From the NCBI RefSeq assembly GCF_000143685.1, contig NC_014328.1:3162001-3226000 (forward strand): a stretch of DNA of 64,000 bases. Reading direction: 5' to 3'. Position 1 is the first letter of the stretch, and each line of letters begins with the position of its first letter. Under the pieces are notes generated by a model. The model saw only the letters and a list, made by a program, of their open reading frames with translations, ran no database searches and had not been told where the DNA came from. Shown here piece by piece: positions 1 through 7,786 of the stretch. The stretch is from Clostridium ljungdahlii DSM 13528. Lineage in GTDB: Bacteria; Bacillota; Clostridia; Clostridiales; Clostridiaceae. The translations under genes and the position numbers were made by a program.

Positions 1-357
1 TCTTAAAAATTTCCTCTTTCCATCACAAAATGCATTAAAGCCCATGTTATTATCAATAAGTTGATCTAACATAGTAAATAATTCATGCATATTAAACTTA
101 GTATTTGTACTTATTATAGTTTCAAGGGCCTTAAAGTCATAGACTTTTGACAATTTAGGGTCCTTAATTAGATCTTCTGTTACTAATTTTTTAAAAGCGC
201 TTGCTAGTTTTTCGTCTTTATCTTCCAAAAATGAAAAATCATTTTTACTGATTTTTAGAACCAATTGTATTAACTCACTTGTAGGATGAAGTCCCAAATT
301 TTTAGTAGCACCAGCTCCCCATAATACTACCGTTTCAGGCCAATATTTTTCAGGCAT
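1..357 (-). CDS. Partial protein with SIR2-like N-terminal GAGAT motif (3' end outside window)
   Basis: An uninterrupted frame of 119 codons starts at an ATG preceded by a strong GGAGGGAG ribosome binding site and runs off the left edge. The N-terminus reads TVVLWGAGATKNLGLHPTS. The hydrophobic strand followed by GAGA(T/S) and a Gly-Leu-x-Pro-Thr segment is the pattern of the NAD-binding loop at the start of SIR2-like domains, including those of phage-defence proteins. The rest is charged and helical with no motif I recognise. The remaining C-terminal part, which would decide the family, is not visible. The reading frame is well supported, but the SIR2 assignment is an inference from one motif. 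Confidence 0.6.
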   Translation of the reverse strand, partial: MPEKYWPETVVLWGAGATKNLGLHPTSELIQLVLKISKNDFSFLEDKDEKLASAFKKLVTEDLIKDPKLSKVYDFKALETIISTNTKFNMHELFTMLDQLIDNNMGFNAFCDGKRKFLR

Positions 358-450
358 AAACCCATCTCCCTCCTTTAATTTAATTTTAATTAATTACTAT
401 TTTTCAAATATATATATTATACCACCGCAAAACATTTCATATAAAAATTA

Positions 451-476
451 ACCGGGAGATTTTTCAATCGCCCGGT
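451..476 (-). terminator. Rho-independent terminator after the SASP gene
   Basis: A 6-bp GC-rich stem (ACCGGG/CCCGGT) is followed on the minus strand by TTAATTTTTATA. It sits just downstream of the SASP stop codon. Confidence 0.7.
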
Positions 477-495
477 CTATTTTTTAATATTTATT

Positions 496-693
496 CTACT
501 TTAAATTCTGTTCGTAGGATTCTATCATTCTTTTTACCATCTGTCCTCCTACTGATCCAGCTTCTCTTGCTGTAATATCACCATTATATCCATCTTTTAA
601 ATCTACTCCAACTTCTCTTGCTGCTTCCATTTTAAATCTATCCAGACCTTCTTTTGCTTCTGGAACTAATGCTCTATTACTTCTACTTGCCAT
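496..693 (-). CDS. Alpha/beta-type small acid-soluble spore protein
   Basis: This 65-residue protein belongs to the DNA-coating SASP family that protects spore DNA and is degraded at germination by the GPR protease. Family hallmarks are the N-terminal NRALVPEAKEGLDRFK region, the GPR-site-like segment KMEAAREVGVDL, and the C-terminal GYNGDITAREAGSVGGQMVKRM block. The length is typical. The ATG follows a strong AAAGGGGGAA ribosome binding site. It is monocistronic, with a terminator after it and about 240 bases of non-coding DNA before it. Expression in the forespore under sigma-G is expected for the family. It supports a spore-forming Firmicute host. Confidence 0.95.
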   Translation of the reverse strand: MASRSNRALVPEAKEGLDRFKMEAAREVGVDLKDGYNGDITAREAGSVGGQMVKRMIESYEQNLK

Positions 694-742
694 AATTAAT
701 TCCCCCTTTAGGATTTTGATAGATTTTTATTGAAGTACTTAT

Positions 743-773
743 TAGTTGTGTATTTAAATTTTGTGCAATTTCA
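743..773 (-). promoter_or_regulatory. Possible sigma-G promoter of the SASP gene
   Basis: On the minus strand TGAAAT and CACAACTA are separated by 17 bases. This loosely matches the forespore sigma-G pattern (TGMATA, N17, CATACTA). It is a weak match, supported mainly by its position upstream of a SASP gene. Confidence 0.3.
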
Positions 774-882
774 AAATTAATACTCTATTGAATTAATAAC
801 AAAAAAGTTAAATTTTAAGCTGCTTTATATTTTCTCGTAAATTCTCTAAAAGTATTTCTAAAATTTAAAAGGCACAAAAATA

Positions 883-910
883 CGGACAATCTTTACTCTT
901 AGGTTGTCCG
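883..910 (-). terminator. Rho-independent terminator after cbiO
   Basis: A 7-bp stem CGGACAA/TTGTCCG is followed on the minus strand by TATTTTTGTGCCTTTT. It lies directly downstream of the cbiO stop codon. Confidence 0.7.
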
Positions 911-933
911 CAAAAATATTTTTACAATTAAAA

Positions 934-1770
934 TTACACTTGAGACTTATTTTTTTCTAAAAAATCCTTTGCTTGTCCAATAGTAAGTGGCAAATCATCA
1001 GCATTTAAAATTCCATCTCTATCTAAAATCTCAATTAAATGTGCTACTCTAGGAAGTCTTAAATTAATCTTACGGATAACTTCCTTCTGATTAAATACTT
1101 CTTCAGTAGTTCCTCCCATTACGACCTTTCCTTTATCTAGAAGATAAACTTTATCTGCAAGAAGTGGAACTGTATCCACATCATGTGTTGCAAAAATTAG
1201 AGTAATTCCAAGTTCTTTATTTATAGAATCCAAAAGCCTAATTAATTTGTGTACTCCTCGTGGATCAAGTGCTGCGGTTGGCTCATCCAATACCATAACT
1301 TTTGGTTTCATAGCAAGTACGCTTGCAAGTGCAATTCTCTTTTTTTGTCCACCACTTAAATTGTGAGGGCTTTTATCTTCATACCCTGACATTCCCACTG
1401 TTTTTAAAGCCCACTCTATAGTATTCTCTAACTTTTTTCCACTAACTCCCATGTTTAAAAGTCCATAGGCAATTTCCTGCCTGACTGTAGGGTTAAAAAG
1501 CTGGTCATCAGAATCCTGAAATACCATTCCCACATTGCGCCTAATCTCTACTAAATTTTTTTTACATACTTCCATACCATTTACAGTGATAGTTCCAGAT
1601 GTAGGTTTTAAAATTCCATTAAATAGGTGAAAAAGCGTAGACTTTCCCGCACCATTTGGGCCAAGTATTGCTACTTTTTCCCCACTTTTTATTTTCATTT
1701 TAATATCTTTAAGCGCCATACTCCCATCACCATAAGCATAACTAACTTGAGACACATCAATAATTTCCAT
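934..1770 (-). CDS. cbiO: Energy-coupling factor transporter ATPase, CbiO type
   Basis: This is the ATP-hydrolysing subunit of an ECF (cobalt/nickel-type) importer, peripheral on the inner face of the membrane. Visible motifs are Walker A GPNGAGKST near residue 40, Q-loop GMVFQDSDDQLF, signature LSGGQKKRIALA, Walker B VMVLDEPTAALDP and the H-loop in FATHDVDT. I chose the second ATG because the AAAGGAG site sits only one base before the first ATG but about seven before the second. The gene follows cbiQ closely and ends at a terminator, so the two form the tail of a riboswitch-led operon. Substrate cobalt is inferred from the cobalamin riboswitch upstream. Confidence 0.9.
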   Translation of the reverse strand: MEIIDVSQVSYAYGDGSMALKDIKMKIKSGEKVAILGPNGAGKSTLFHLFNGILKPTSGTITVNGMEVCKKNLVEIRRNVGMVFQDSDDQLFNPTVRQEIAYGLLNMGVSGKKLENTIEWALKTVGMSGYEDKSPHNLSGGQKKRIALASVLAMKPKVMVLDEPTAALDPRGVHKLIRLLDSINKELGITLIFATHDVDTVPLLADKVYLLDKGKVVMGGTTEEVFNQKEVIRKINLRLPRVAHLIEILDRDGILNADDLPLTIGQAKDFLEKNKSQV

Positions 1771-1782
1771 AAACATTCTCCT

Positions 1783-2562
1783 TTAAATCAATACATTTGC
1801 AATAATTAGAACAACCAATAAAATCACACCTACTACACCAAGTTCAAAATCCTTAGAAGGTACTGGATATGTAAAAAATTTAGCTTCTATACTATCTTCA
1901 TTATATCCCCTTGACAGCATGGCATTATAAACTCTTATACTTCGATCTAAAGATTGTATTATAACATAGACTGCTATTTCTGCAGTATCTTTAACCTGAT
2001 GAAACCAACTAGCCTTATATCCCATACGACTCAACTGAGCGTGTCTCATACTTTTTCCCGTCTCTTCTATAATAAATATATACCTATACATCATATCTGC
2101 CAAGTCTACTATTATAGATGGCATTTTAAATATTCTAAGAGTTTCGAGTATTTCAATCATAGGCGTACAAAAAGATAGTACACAAGCTAAGGTAACAGCT
2201 GCCATTATTCTAAGCATAAGTAAAATTCCAAGATCAAGTCCTTCTTTATAAATATTTAAATGATAACTTCCAAATGGGATATAGGTTAAAACATGACTAC
2301 CATTAGTAAAAAGCATACTTATAAATACAATCCACGCTATTCCAAAAGGTATAAGTAATCTTTTTACAAGCCTTTTCCATGGCAAATGTACTGTATAATA
2401 CCCAAATAAAGATAGTCCCCATAAAAAAGTTACCAAATACCAATGCGAAAGGAAAGTAGCAATGATAATACCACTTAAAAACAAAACCGTTTTGACTCTC
2501 CCATCTAAACAATGTAAAAAACTATTTTTATCATACATTTTTCTAAATGAAGCTAGTTCCAT
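1783..2562 (-). CDS. cbiQ: ECF transporter transmembrane subunit, CbiQ type
   Basis: This is a membrane T-component of about 259 residues with hydrophobic helices near 25-65, 75-95 and 110-130 and a C-terminal helix. The coupling-helix region SRMGYKASWF and the segment MLSRGYNED match the conserved Ala/Ser-Arg-Gly motifs that contact the ATPases. I chose the ATG preceded by AAAGGGGAAG at about nine bases. The frame is open for 22 more codons upstream, and that extension reads IVGYYWGK, which resembles the C-terminal end of CbiN proteins rather than the start of CbiQ. No cbiM or cbiN is visible between this gene and the riboswitch, so the importer lacks its substrate-binding part here. Confidence 0.85.
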   Translation of the reverse strand: MELASFRKMYDKNSFLHCLDGRVKTVLFLSGIIIATFLSHWYLVTFLWGLSLFGYYTVHLPWKRLVKRLLIPFGIAWIVFISMLFTNGSHVLTYIPFGSYHLNIYKEGLDLGILLMLRIMAAVTLACVLSFCTPMIEILETLRIFKMPSIIVDLADMMYRYIFIIEETGKSMRHAQLSRMGYKASWFHQVKDTAEIAVYVIIQSLDRSIRVYNAMLSRGYNEDSIEAKFFTYPVPSKDFELGVVGVILLVVLIIANVLI

Positions 2563-2566
2563 AATT

Positions 2567-2700
2567 TTATTCTTCCCCTTTGATTTTAATTTGCTGAACA
2601 TCTTTCCCCAGTAATATCCAACTATCAATTCTGCACAAAATTAGTCACAAAAGCACCTACTTATTCATCACCTTACATGACGTCCAATTTTTAATAATCT
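2567..2700 (-). pseudogene. Possible remnant of cbiN/cbiM 3' end
   Basis: Between the riboswitch and cbiQ there is room for only about 250 bases, with no long reading frame. Just upstream of cbiQ and in its frame the translation reads AELIVGYYWGKMF. This resembles the hydrophobic end of CbiN (ending in IIGYYLG-type sequence). In another frame a 25-codon tail stops four bases before the cbiQ ATG. I read this as a deletion scar, but the resemblance is short. Confidence 0.35.
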
Positions 2701-2713
2701 TTTCGTAAACGAT

Positions 2714-2745
2714 TTTACCCTTCCTAGAAACCTAGGAAGGGTAAA
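2714..2745. repeat. Perfect 14-bp inverted repeat between riboswitch and cbiQ
   Basis: The arms TTTACCCTTCCTAG and CTAGGAAGGGTAAA enclose a four-base loop. Neither strand has a clear U-run after the stem. It may be an expression-platform hairpin of the cobalamin riboswitch or a degenerate terminator. Confidence 0.5.
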
Positions 2746-2821
2746 TTATAATAACTGAAATAATATACTATAACAAAGGTCACCCCCCTATCACTCGTAG
2801 AGTTTAATGGTTCCTAAAACA

Positions 2822-2972
2822 ACATAGGCAGGTCTTCTGACTTAAGATCATCATCCCTATAGCCTTCCCAGTTTCCCAGTGACATATAATAAGGACTCCT
2901 CTTTTCACAGCGGCGGGACCGTGCAGACTTTCCATCTGGCTTCCCTTTTCAGCATAATAATGCACCTATATC
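2822..2972 (-). promoter_or_regulatory. Cobalamin (B12) riboswitch
   Basis: The minus strand carries the adenosylcobalamin aptamer landmarks in order. There is a 5' GGTGC, then AAAAGGGAAGCCAG, the TGCACGGTCCCGCCGCTGTG core, GAGTCC, CACTGGGAAACTGGGAAGG, and finally the B12 box AGTCAGAAGACCTGCC. The family binds adenosylcobalamin and represses cobalt uptake or B12 genes. It reads toward cbiQ-cbiO about 260 bases away. Confidence 0.93.
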
Positions 2973-3161
2973 TTTTTTATATTTTTTTGTCAATAGTTGC
3001 TTTTCTAATTATGATATATAACTATTTAAGGCAATTTTCTCACAATATTTCTTTCATGTCAAGCATGCGACTTAATTAGTTGCAATTGGTGATTTGGAAA
3101 TTAATTATTGTAAAAACTATCCGAAGTATAAGTCGATTTTTTACTTAGAAACACCATGAAC

Positions 3162-4673
3162 CTAGTTTTCATACATAAAATAAGCAATAGCATCTTTTAA
3201 TGATGTAGCAAAATCTACATTTCTCTTATGATAAGCATTTCCTCCATACTCATTTCCTTGATTATCACATATATAAGCATAATCATAACTTTTTGGATCA
3301 CACCACTTCATAAAAGTATAGGTATGGCTTGGACCATTCGTTGTAAAACATATATCTCCAGGTCGAAGTTGTGCTAAATCCTCGCACTTAGTCCACCCTC
3401 TTTGTAAAAGTTGTGATGTAAATTGTACAGTATTACATACCCACTCTGGCAAATCAGTAAGCCCTGATCTTCTCAAAGCTTCACTTTGAAAATATACACA
3501 GTTATTGCTTGTGTCACCACCGTGAAGTTCAATAGCTCTACTTAAAACTGATTGTCTATGATCTTCATCACTAAGATAATTATAAAGATTTTTCTGCAAT
3601 TCAGAATGGGAAGCAGAAGTATCTGTTGGTGTAGTTGGCTCAGATGATGGGTCAGCTGGTGCTGGCTGCGGCTGCGGTTGTGGCTCAGGTGATGGTTGAG
3701 GCTTATCTGACGTTTTGCCATTTGTCAAAGTTGCCACTATGTCTCCAGTTATCCCAGCTTCACCACCAAATACATATAACTTACTAAAGCTTTTATTTTC
3801 TATAAAACATTGTGTTACAGGAGCTGTACTGCTTCCTACCAAAACTATTGGATTTGAATTTAATGCAGCAAAAGCTGATCCGCTTAGTGCATCTGCAAAG
3901 TCTTCTGAATAAGCCAGACAAATCGAACTAAAATCAAATTTATCAGAAAAAGCATTTATTATATTTATATTTCTTTCATATTTATCGCTGCCAGAAATCC
4001 TCTTAACATTTGGGAACTTAGATGACACAGCATCACTTATTATGTCTTGTCCACCTAATACATAAGTTACCGGTATATTTTTATTTTCTACCAATTGACT
4101 TACTGAATCTGGTACTGAATCCTTTGGTACTAATATAATTGGCATTTGCAATTTTGCAGCTATAGAAGCTATAGAAAGTGCATCAGTATAATCACTATCT
4201 GTAGTTAAGATTATTCCATTAGATGTCCCTATTTGATTTGCCACTGATACGGAGGTCTCAGTTCTGTTAAGTCCAGAAAATCTTTCAGTTGATATATTCA
4301 TCCCATGAAGCTCATCCTCAACTTCATTGCTTATAACTCCAGTACCTCCTACAATAAAAACTTGTTTAACACTTAATCTCTTTATTTGCTCAATTGTAGT
4401 ATTCTCTAATCTATCACTGCCATTTAAAAGTATTGGTGCATTATATTTTTTAGCTAAAGTTGCCGCACTTAAGGCATCTGGAAAGTTATATCCATTCACA
4501 ATAACTGCATAGTTGGAACTCTTCCAACCCTGATTTACTATTTGTGAACAGGTTCCATATCTATCTTGTCCACCTAATCTTATAGATTCCGGTGAAGCAG
4601 CACTAGCTCTCACTCCAAAAAATATAAATACAAACATAAAAACAGAAAGTAAACTAATTAATTTTTTTCTCAT
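3162..4673 (-). CDS. Cell-wall surface protein: three CWB2 repeats plus C-terminal Cys/His hydrolase-like domain
   Basis: This 503-residue secreted protein has a signal peptide with cleavage after VRASA near residue 26. Three cell-wall-binding type 2 repeats follow (about 30-125, 130-225, 225-325), each with the RxxGxxRYxT-like start and an FIVGGTGVIS, YVLGGQDIIS or YVFGGEAGIT end. A Pro/Gln-rich linker lies near 330-355. The C-terminal 145 residues contain NNCVYFQSEALRR, GPSHTYTFM and YICDNQG. Their Cys, His and Asn/Gln spacing suggests a papain-fold NlpC/P60- or CHAP-like peptidoglycan hydrolase, though I cannot name the family. CWB2 domains anchor proteins non-covalently to wall polymers in Clostridia. 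It appears monocistronic. Confidence 0.85.
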   Translation of the reverse strand: MRKKLISLLSVFMFVFIFFGVRASAASPESIRLGGQDRYGTCSQIVNQGWKSSNYAVIVNGYNFPDALSAATLAKKYNAPILLNGSDRLENTTIEQIKRLSVKQVFIVGGTGVISNEVEDELHGMNISTERFSGLNRTETSVSVANQIGTSNGIILTTDSDYTDALSIASIAAKLQMPIILVPKDSVPDSVSQLVENKNIPVTYVLGGQDIISDAVSSKFPNVKRISGSDKYERNINIINAFSDKFDFSSICLAYSEDFADALSGSAFAALNSNPIVLVGSSTAPVTQCFIENKSFSKLYVFGGEAGITGDIVATLTNGKTSDKPQPSPEPQPQPQPAPADPSSEPTTPTDTSASHSELQKNLYNYLSDEDHRQSVLSRAIELHGGDTSNNCVYFQSEALRRSGLTDLPEWVCNTVQFTSQLLQRGWTKCEDLAQLRPGDICFTTNGPSHTYTFMKWCDPKSYDYAYICDNQGNEYGGNAYHKRNVDFATSLKDAIAYFMYEN

Positions 4674-4788
4674 ATGTACACCCCTTATTATTTAAGTAAT
4701 TGACTTTCACACCTATTTTATCCTGTAGCTGTATCTTAAAGTTATCACAATTGTAAAATAGTTGTAACTTTTTTATTTAAACACTGCT

Positions 4789-5079
4789 TTACATACCTTC
4801 AACATCTTCTTTTTGAATATCTATTATTTCCGCGTCAGTATTGTTTTCTACAAAAGTTATGATATTTTCCATTGTCGAATCTACTTGTGCAGAAGTTCCA
4901 CATATTCCTGCAGCTCCTATAACTATCATTTGATGAACATCCTGTTCATCAACTTCTGCCACAGATACGTTAAACTTATTTTTTAACTTTTGAACTATGC
5001 TTTTTACTACCATTCTTTTTTCTTTCAATGAATGAACCCAGGACGCTCTCAAGGTAATTTTCATAAGCAATATTTTCAT
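4789..5079 (-). CDS. DUF503 family protein (YlxP-like)
   Basis: This small cytosolic protein of about 96 residues starts MKILLMKITLRASWVHSLKE, with the KEKRMVVKSIVQKLKNKFNVSVAEV block typical of DUF503. The family is widespread in Firmicutes, often beside ribosome-assembly or translation genes, and its biochemical role is not settled. I chose the internal ATG because GGTGAAA lies six bases before it; longer forms add 18 atypical residues. Here it stands alone between the hydrogenase genes and the surface protein, with no evident functional link. Confidence 0.85.
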   Translation of the reverse strand: MKILLMKITLRASWVHSLKEKRMVVKSIVQKLKNKFNVSVAEVDEQDVHQMIVIGAAGICGTSAQVDSTMENIITFVENNTDAEIIDIQKEDVEGM

Positions 5080-5210
5080 ATGTTTCACCATCTTTTCATT
5101 ATAAGTATAATTTGCTTTATGTTTTCCTGTCAACTTTTGATTATAAAAATAGTTTTACGGTAGCACAAATAACCTCTTCAATTATGCCATCCAAATTGCT
5201 AATATCATTT

Positions 5211-5477
5211 CTACTTTTCATCTTCATATTGGTAACCTTCTATATTTTTAATTATTGCCATTTGATTAGGCAAATTTTCAATTTCAATTTTAACTTCTGT
5301 TGATTCATCAGTTATGTCTTCATTATAGTTTCTCAAATAATCATAAAGATTATTTTCATTAACATGACTGTAACTATTTACAGCTATAACTACTTTACCT
5401 ATCTTTAAAATCTTATTTGAACTGCAGCATTCACTTAAAGTCCTAGATATTTTACTCAATAAAATCATATCATGCAT
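5211..5477 (-). CDS. Short HypA-like nickel metallochaperone homologue lacking the zinc domain
   Basis: This 88-residue protein begins MHDMILLSKI. HypA proteins begin MHE(M/L), using His2 and the N-terminal amine to bind nickel for [NiFe]-hydrogenase maturation. The middle (ILKIGKVVIAVNSYSHVNENNLYDYL) and the end (IIKNIEGYQYEDEK) also fit the HypA fold outline. The two CxxC pairs of the zinc finger are absent, and the protein is about 25 residues shorter than usual. It is the last gene of the hydrogenase cluster, which supports a maturation role. The HypA link is an inference from the N-terminus and context. Confidence 0.5.
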   Translation of the reverse strand: MHDMILLSKISRTLSECCSSNKILKIGKVVIAVNSYSHVNENNLYDYLRNYNEDITDESTEVKIEIENLPNQMAIIKNIEGYQYEDEK

Positions 5478-5512
5478 TTATTATTTACCCCTTTTTCAAA
5501 ACTAATTTGTTA

Positions 5513-5926
5513 TTAAATTTTTAACTCTCCCACTTTAGGTAGACCATTTAATATCTTTGTTTCTCCACTGTGACATGCCTTAAATTGTAAAGTTAAATCT
5601 TTTCCAGCATACAGACTAAAATGCGTCCCTCCACCCCATACAGGAGACAAACTCACATCATACACTATTCCATTTACAGCAACATACGCCGGAGAGCCAC
5701 CAGCACCATTGTATTTTGAAAGTTCTTCCAAAGTAAATTGTTTTTCCTGTCTTACTATATCTTTGTTCATTGTATTCATTAGTTTTTCTAATTCCCCTAT
5801 TTGAATATTCATGAGATGTCTATAATGGCTTTTTATAAAAGGACATACAGCAAACATACTATTTCTTTTATAAAAAGTAATTTTTCTCCTAATTATCTTC
5901 AGCCTTTTCATTAAATAAAAATCCAA
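5513..5926 (-). CDS. Cytochrome b5-like heme/steroid-binding domain protein
   Basis: The last 80 residues form a cytochrome-b5-like domain: FTLEELSKYNGAGGSPAYVA, VNGIVYDVS, GGGTHFSLYAGKDLT and a C-terminal GELKI. A basic N-terminal region of about 55 residues includes FAVCPFIKSHYRH. The gene begins directly after the protease stop codon. GGAGG sits eight bases before a TTG, so I take TTG as the start rather than the ATG five codons later. Its place inside the [NiFe]-hydrogenase operon suggests an electron-transfer or assembly partner, but the axial heme ligands are not certain. No membrane span is evident. Confidence 0.75.
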   Translation of the reverse strand: MDFYLMKRLKIIRRKITFYKRNSMFAVCPFIKSHYRHLMNIQIGELEKLMNTMNKDIVRQEKQFTLEELSKYNGAGGSPAYVAVNGIVYDVSLSPVWGGGTHFSLYAGKDLTLQFKACHSGETKILNGLPKVGELKI

Positions 5927-6391
5927 CTATTTTTCCTCCCATGCTCTATCATTCAATCTCAGAAAAATATTTTTCAATACATCTTTTGAAATAGACTTAA
6001 GCTTATTCTGTAAATTATGGCTAAGTCCCAATTTAAAGCTTATACTAGCTGCTTCAATTTCAATAATAAATCCAGTTAAGGATTTGTAATAAACTCCTAT
6101 CAAATCTATGAAACTATAGCTATGCTGAGTATAATATTTCTTTTTACACTTATAATCTTGTAAGCTGGCAACTGTTATCGTACCTGGAACTTTTCCATTA
6201 TAAGAAGCATCTATTATAAATATAAAATCACCATCTTTTACTTGGGAAATGCAATATTCCACATCTGTCTCTCCACTTATAGATTCAACATTGTTATGCG
6301 TAAGCTCCTCCTTTATATTTTCCAGTATTCTAATTCCAATGCCATCATCCTCCATCAATATGTTTCCTAGAGCAATAACTTTTGCTTTCAT
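5927..6391 (-). CDS. [NiFe]-hydrogenase maturation endopeptidase (HyaD/HycI family)
   Basis: This 154-residue protein starts MKAKVIALGNILMEDDGIG. The GN-(x)4-DDGIG element and the Asp in FIIDA correspond to the nickel-probing acidic residues of the family. The enzyme removes a short C-terminal peptide from the hydrogenase large subunit once nickel is inserted. The start codon overlaps the end of the large-subunit gene by four bases (ATGA), implying translational coupling. The substrate is almost certainly the large subunit encoded next door, whose C-terminus retains a removable tail after the last Cys motif. Confidence 0.9.
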   Translation of the reverse strand: MKAKVIALGNILMEDDGIGIRILENIKEELTHNNVESISGETDVEYCISQVKDGDFIFIIDASYNGKVPGTITVASLQDYKCKKKYYTQHSYSFIDLIGVYYKSLTGFIIEIEAASISFKLGLSHNLQNKLKSISKDVLKNIFLRLNDRAWEEK

Positions 6392-7773
6392 ACTATAACC
6401 TGTACATCCACTGGTTCATATTTATCACTTACAAGATGCGTTGCACAGGAAACACAAGGATCAAAAGATCTCATAATTCTCCCAACTTCTATAGGCTGCT
6501 TTATATCTTTTATTTTCGTTCCAACTAAAGATTTTTCTCCAATTCCAAGCGCACCTGATTGATTTCTTGGCCCCATATTCCACACTGTAGGAGTTATAAT
6601 ATTGTAATGCTTTATAAATTTATCTTCTATACTTATCCAGTGTCCCAAGGATCCTCTAGTTGTGTCAATTAATCCTGCACCAAATGCTTTATCTGGTATT
6701 TGATATATTCTTTGTTCTGCTGGAATAAGCTTAATTCTATCTGCAAGTCCTTGCATAATTTCTAAAATCTTTTTTGTTTCAAGTACTCTGGCAACATTTC
6801 TGTCCATACATGAACTTCCACCAGTATACTCACCTGAAAGTATCAATCTTGCTAGAGGTCCTACTTCCATAGAATATCCATTATAGGTTGGCGATTTTAT
6901 AAAGCTGTAACCTGTTTCTTTAGATAAATTTATCGTTTCATCATCGCTTGTATACCAGGTGTGGAGTATGTTTTCCGTAATTTTATTACTATTGAAATTA
7001 TACTTTCGTCCATTTATTAATACAGAAGGTCCTACATAACTTATCTCAGGATCAGCATACTTGTCAAAAATTCCATAAGTCATAAAGTTTCCATAAGCTC
7101 CTCCCATTTTAAAATAATCAGCATAGTATTTTGAAATTATGTTCATGTCCTCTAACATAACACTACTTACAAATTTATTAATTTGAGAAATAATAGATTT
7201 AACTTTTGTGAGTTTATATGGATCTATATTTATGGTAACTCCTCCAACAAAAATTCCATGATTATGGGGGGCTTTTCCTCCAAGGATAGCCAACCCTTCA
7301 TGGGCTAACCTGCTGTATTTAATACTTTCAATATAATCTTCACTTATCTTTTTATTTAGGTTATAAGGCAATCTATAATCTTCATATTGATTTGAAGAAA
7401 GAGGATTTATATCGGGCATCTTCACATAACTTGGTATGGTCAAATTATAAAAATGTCTTATATGATTTTGTATAAATTCAAAACCATGTATTAAATTACG
7501 CATATACGAATCATTTACACTAATTTTTATCTTCAAAGCATCTTCAAGAGCTGTAGCAGCCGCCACGGCATGAGCTGTTGAACATATTCCACAAATTCTT
7601 TCTGTAAAATATACTGCATCCAGCGGCTCTCTGTTCTTTAACATTTTTTCAAATCCTCTAAAAAGCAATCCACTAGTTTCAGCATCTACTATAATATTTT
7701 TTTCTACTTGCACTTTAGTTTCCAAAAAACCGCTTATTCTCGTAATTGGATCAATTGTAATTTTCTTTTTCAT
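6388..7773 (-). CDS. [NiFe]-hydrogenase large (catalytic) subunit
   Basis: This 461-residue subunit carries the Ni-Fe active site. The N-terminal L1 motif RICGICSTAHA and the C-terminal L2 motif FDPCVSCATHLVS supply the four Cys ligands. About 15 residues follow the L2 His, as expected for the peptide cut off by the maturation protease. It is preceded by the small subunit (13-base gap) and followed by the protease (overlap). No Tat signal occurs on the partner subunit and no membrane cytochrome b gene is seen, so the enzyme looks cytoplasmic. Its direction (uptake or evolution) cannot be read from sequence alone. Confidence 0.95.
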   Translation of the reverse strand: MKKKITIDPITRISGFLETKVQVEKNIIVDAETSGLLFRGFEKMLKNREPLDAVYFTERICGICSTAHAVAAATALEDALKIKISVNDSYMRNLIHGFEFIQNHIRHFYNLTIPSYVKMPDINPLSSNQYEDYRLPYNLNKKISEDYIESIKYSRLAHEGLAILGGKAPHNHGIFVGGVTINIDPYKLTKVKSIISQINKFVSSVMLEDMNIISKYYADYFKMGGAYGNFMTYGIFDKYADPEISYVGPSVLINGRKYNFNSNKITENILHTWYTSDDETINLSKETGYSFIKSPTYNGYSMEVGPLARLILSGEYTGGSSCMDRNVARVLETKKILEIMQGLADRIKLIPAEQRIYQIPDKAFGAGLIDTTRGSLGHWISIEDKFIKHYNIITPTVWNMGPRNQSGALGIGEKSLVGTKIKDIKQPIEVGRIMRSFDPCVSCATHLVSDKYEPVDVQVIV

Positions 7774-7786
7774 AGCACCCTCCTCA

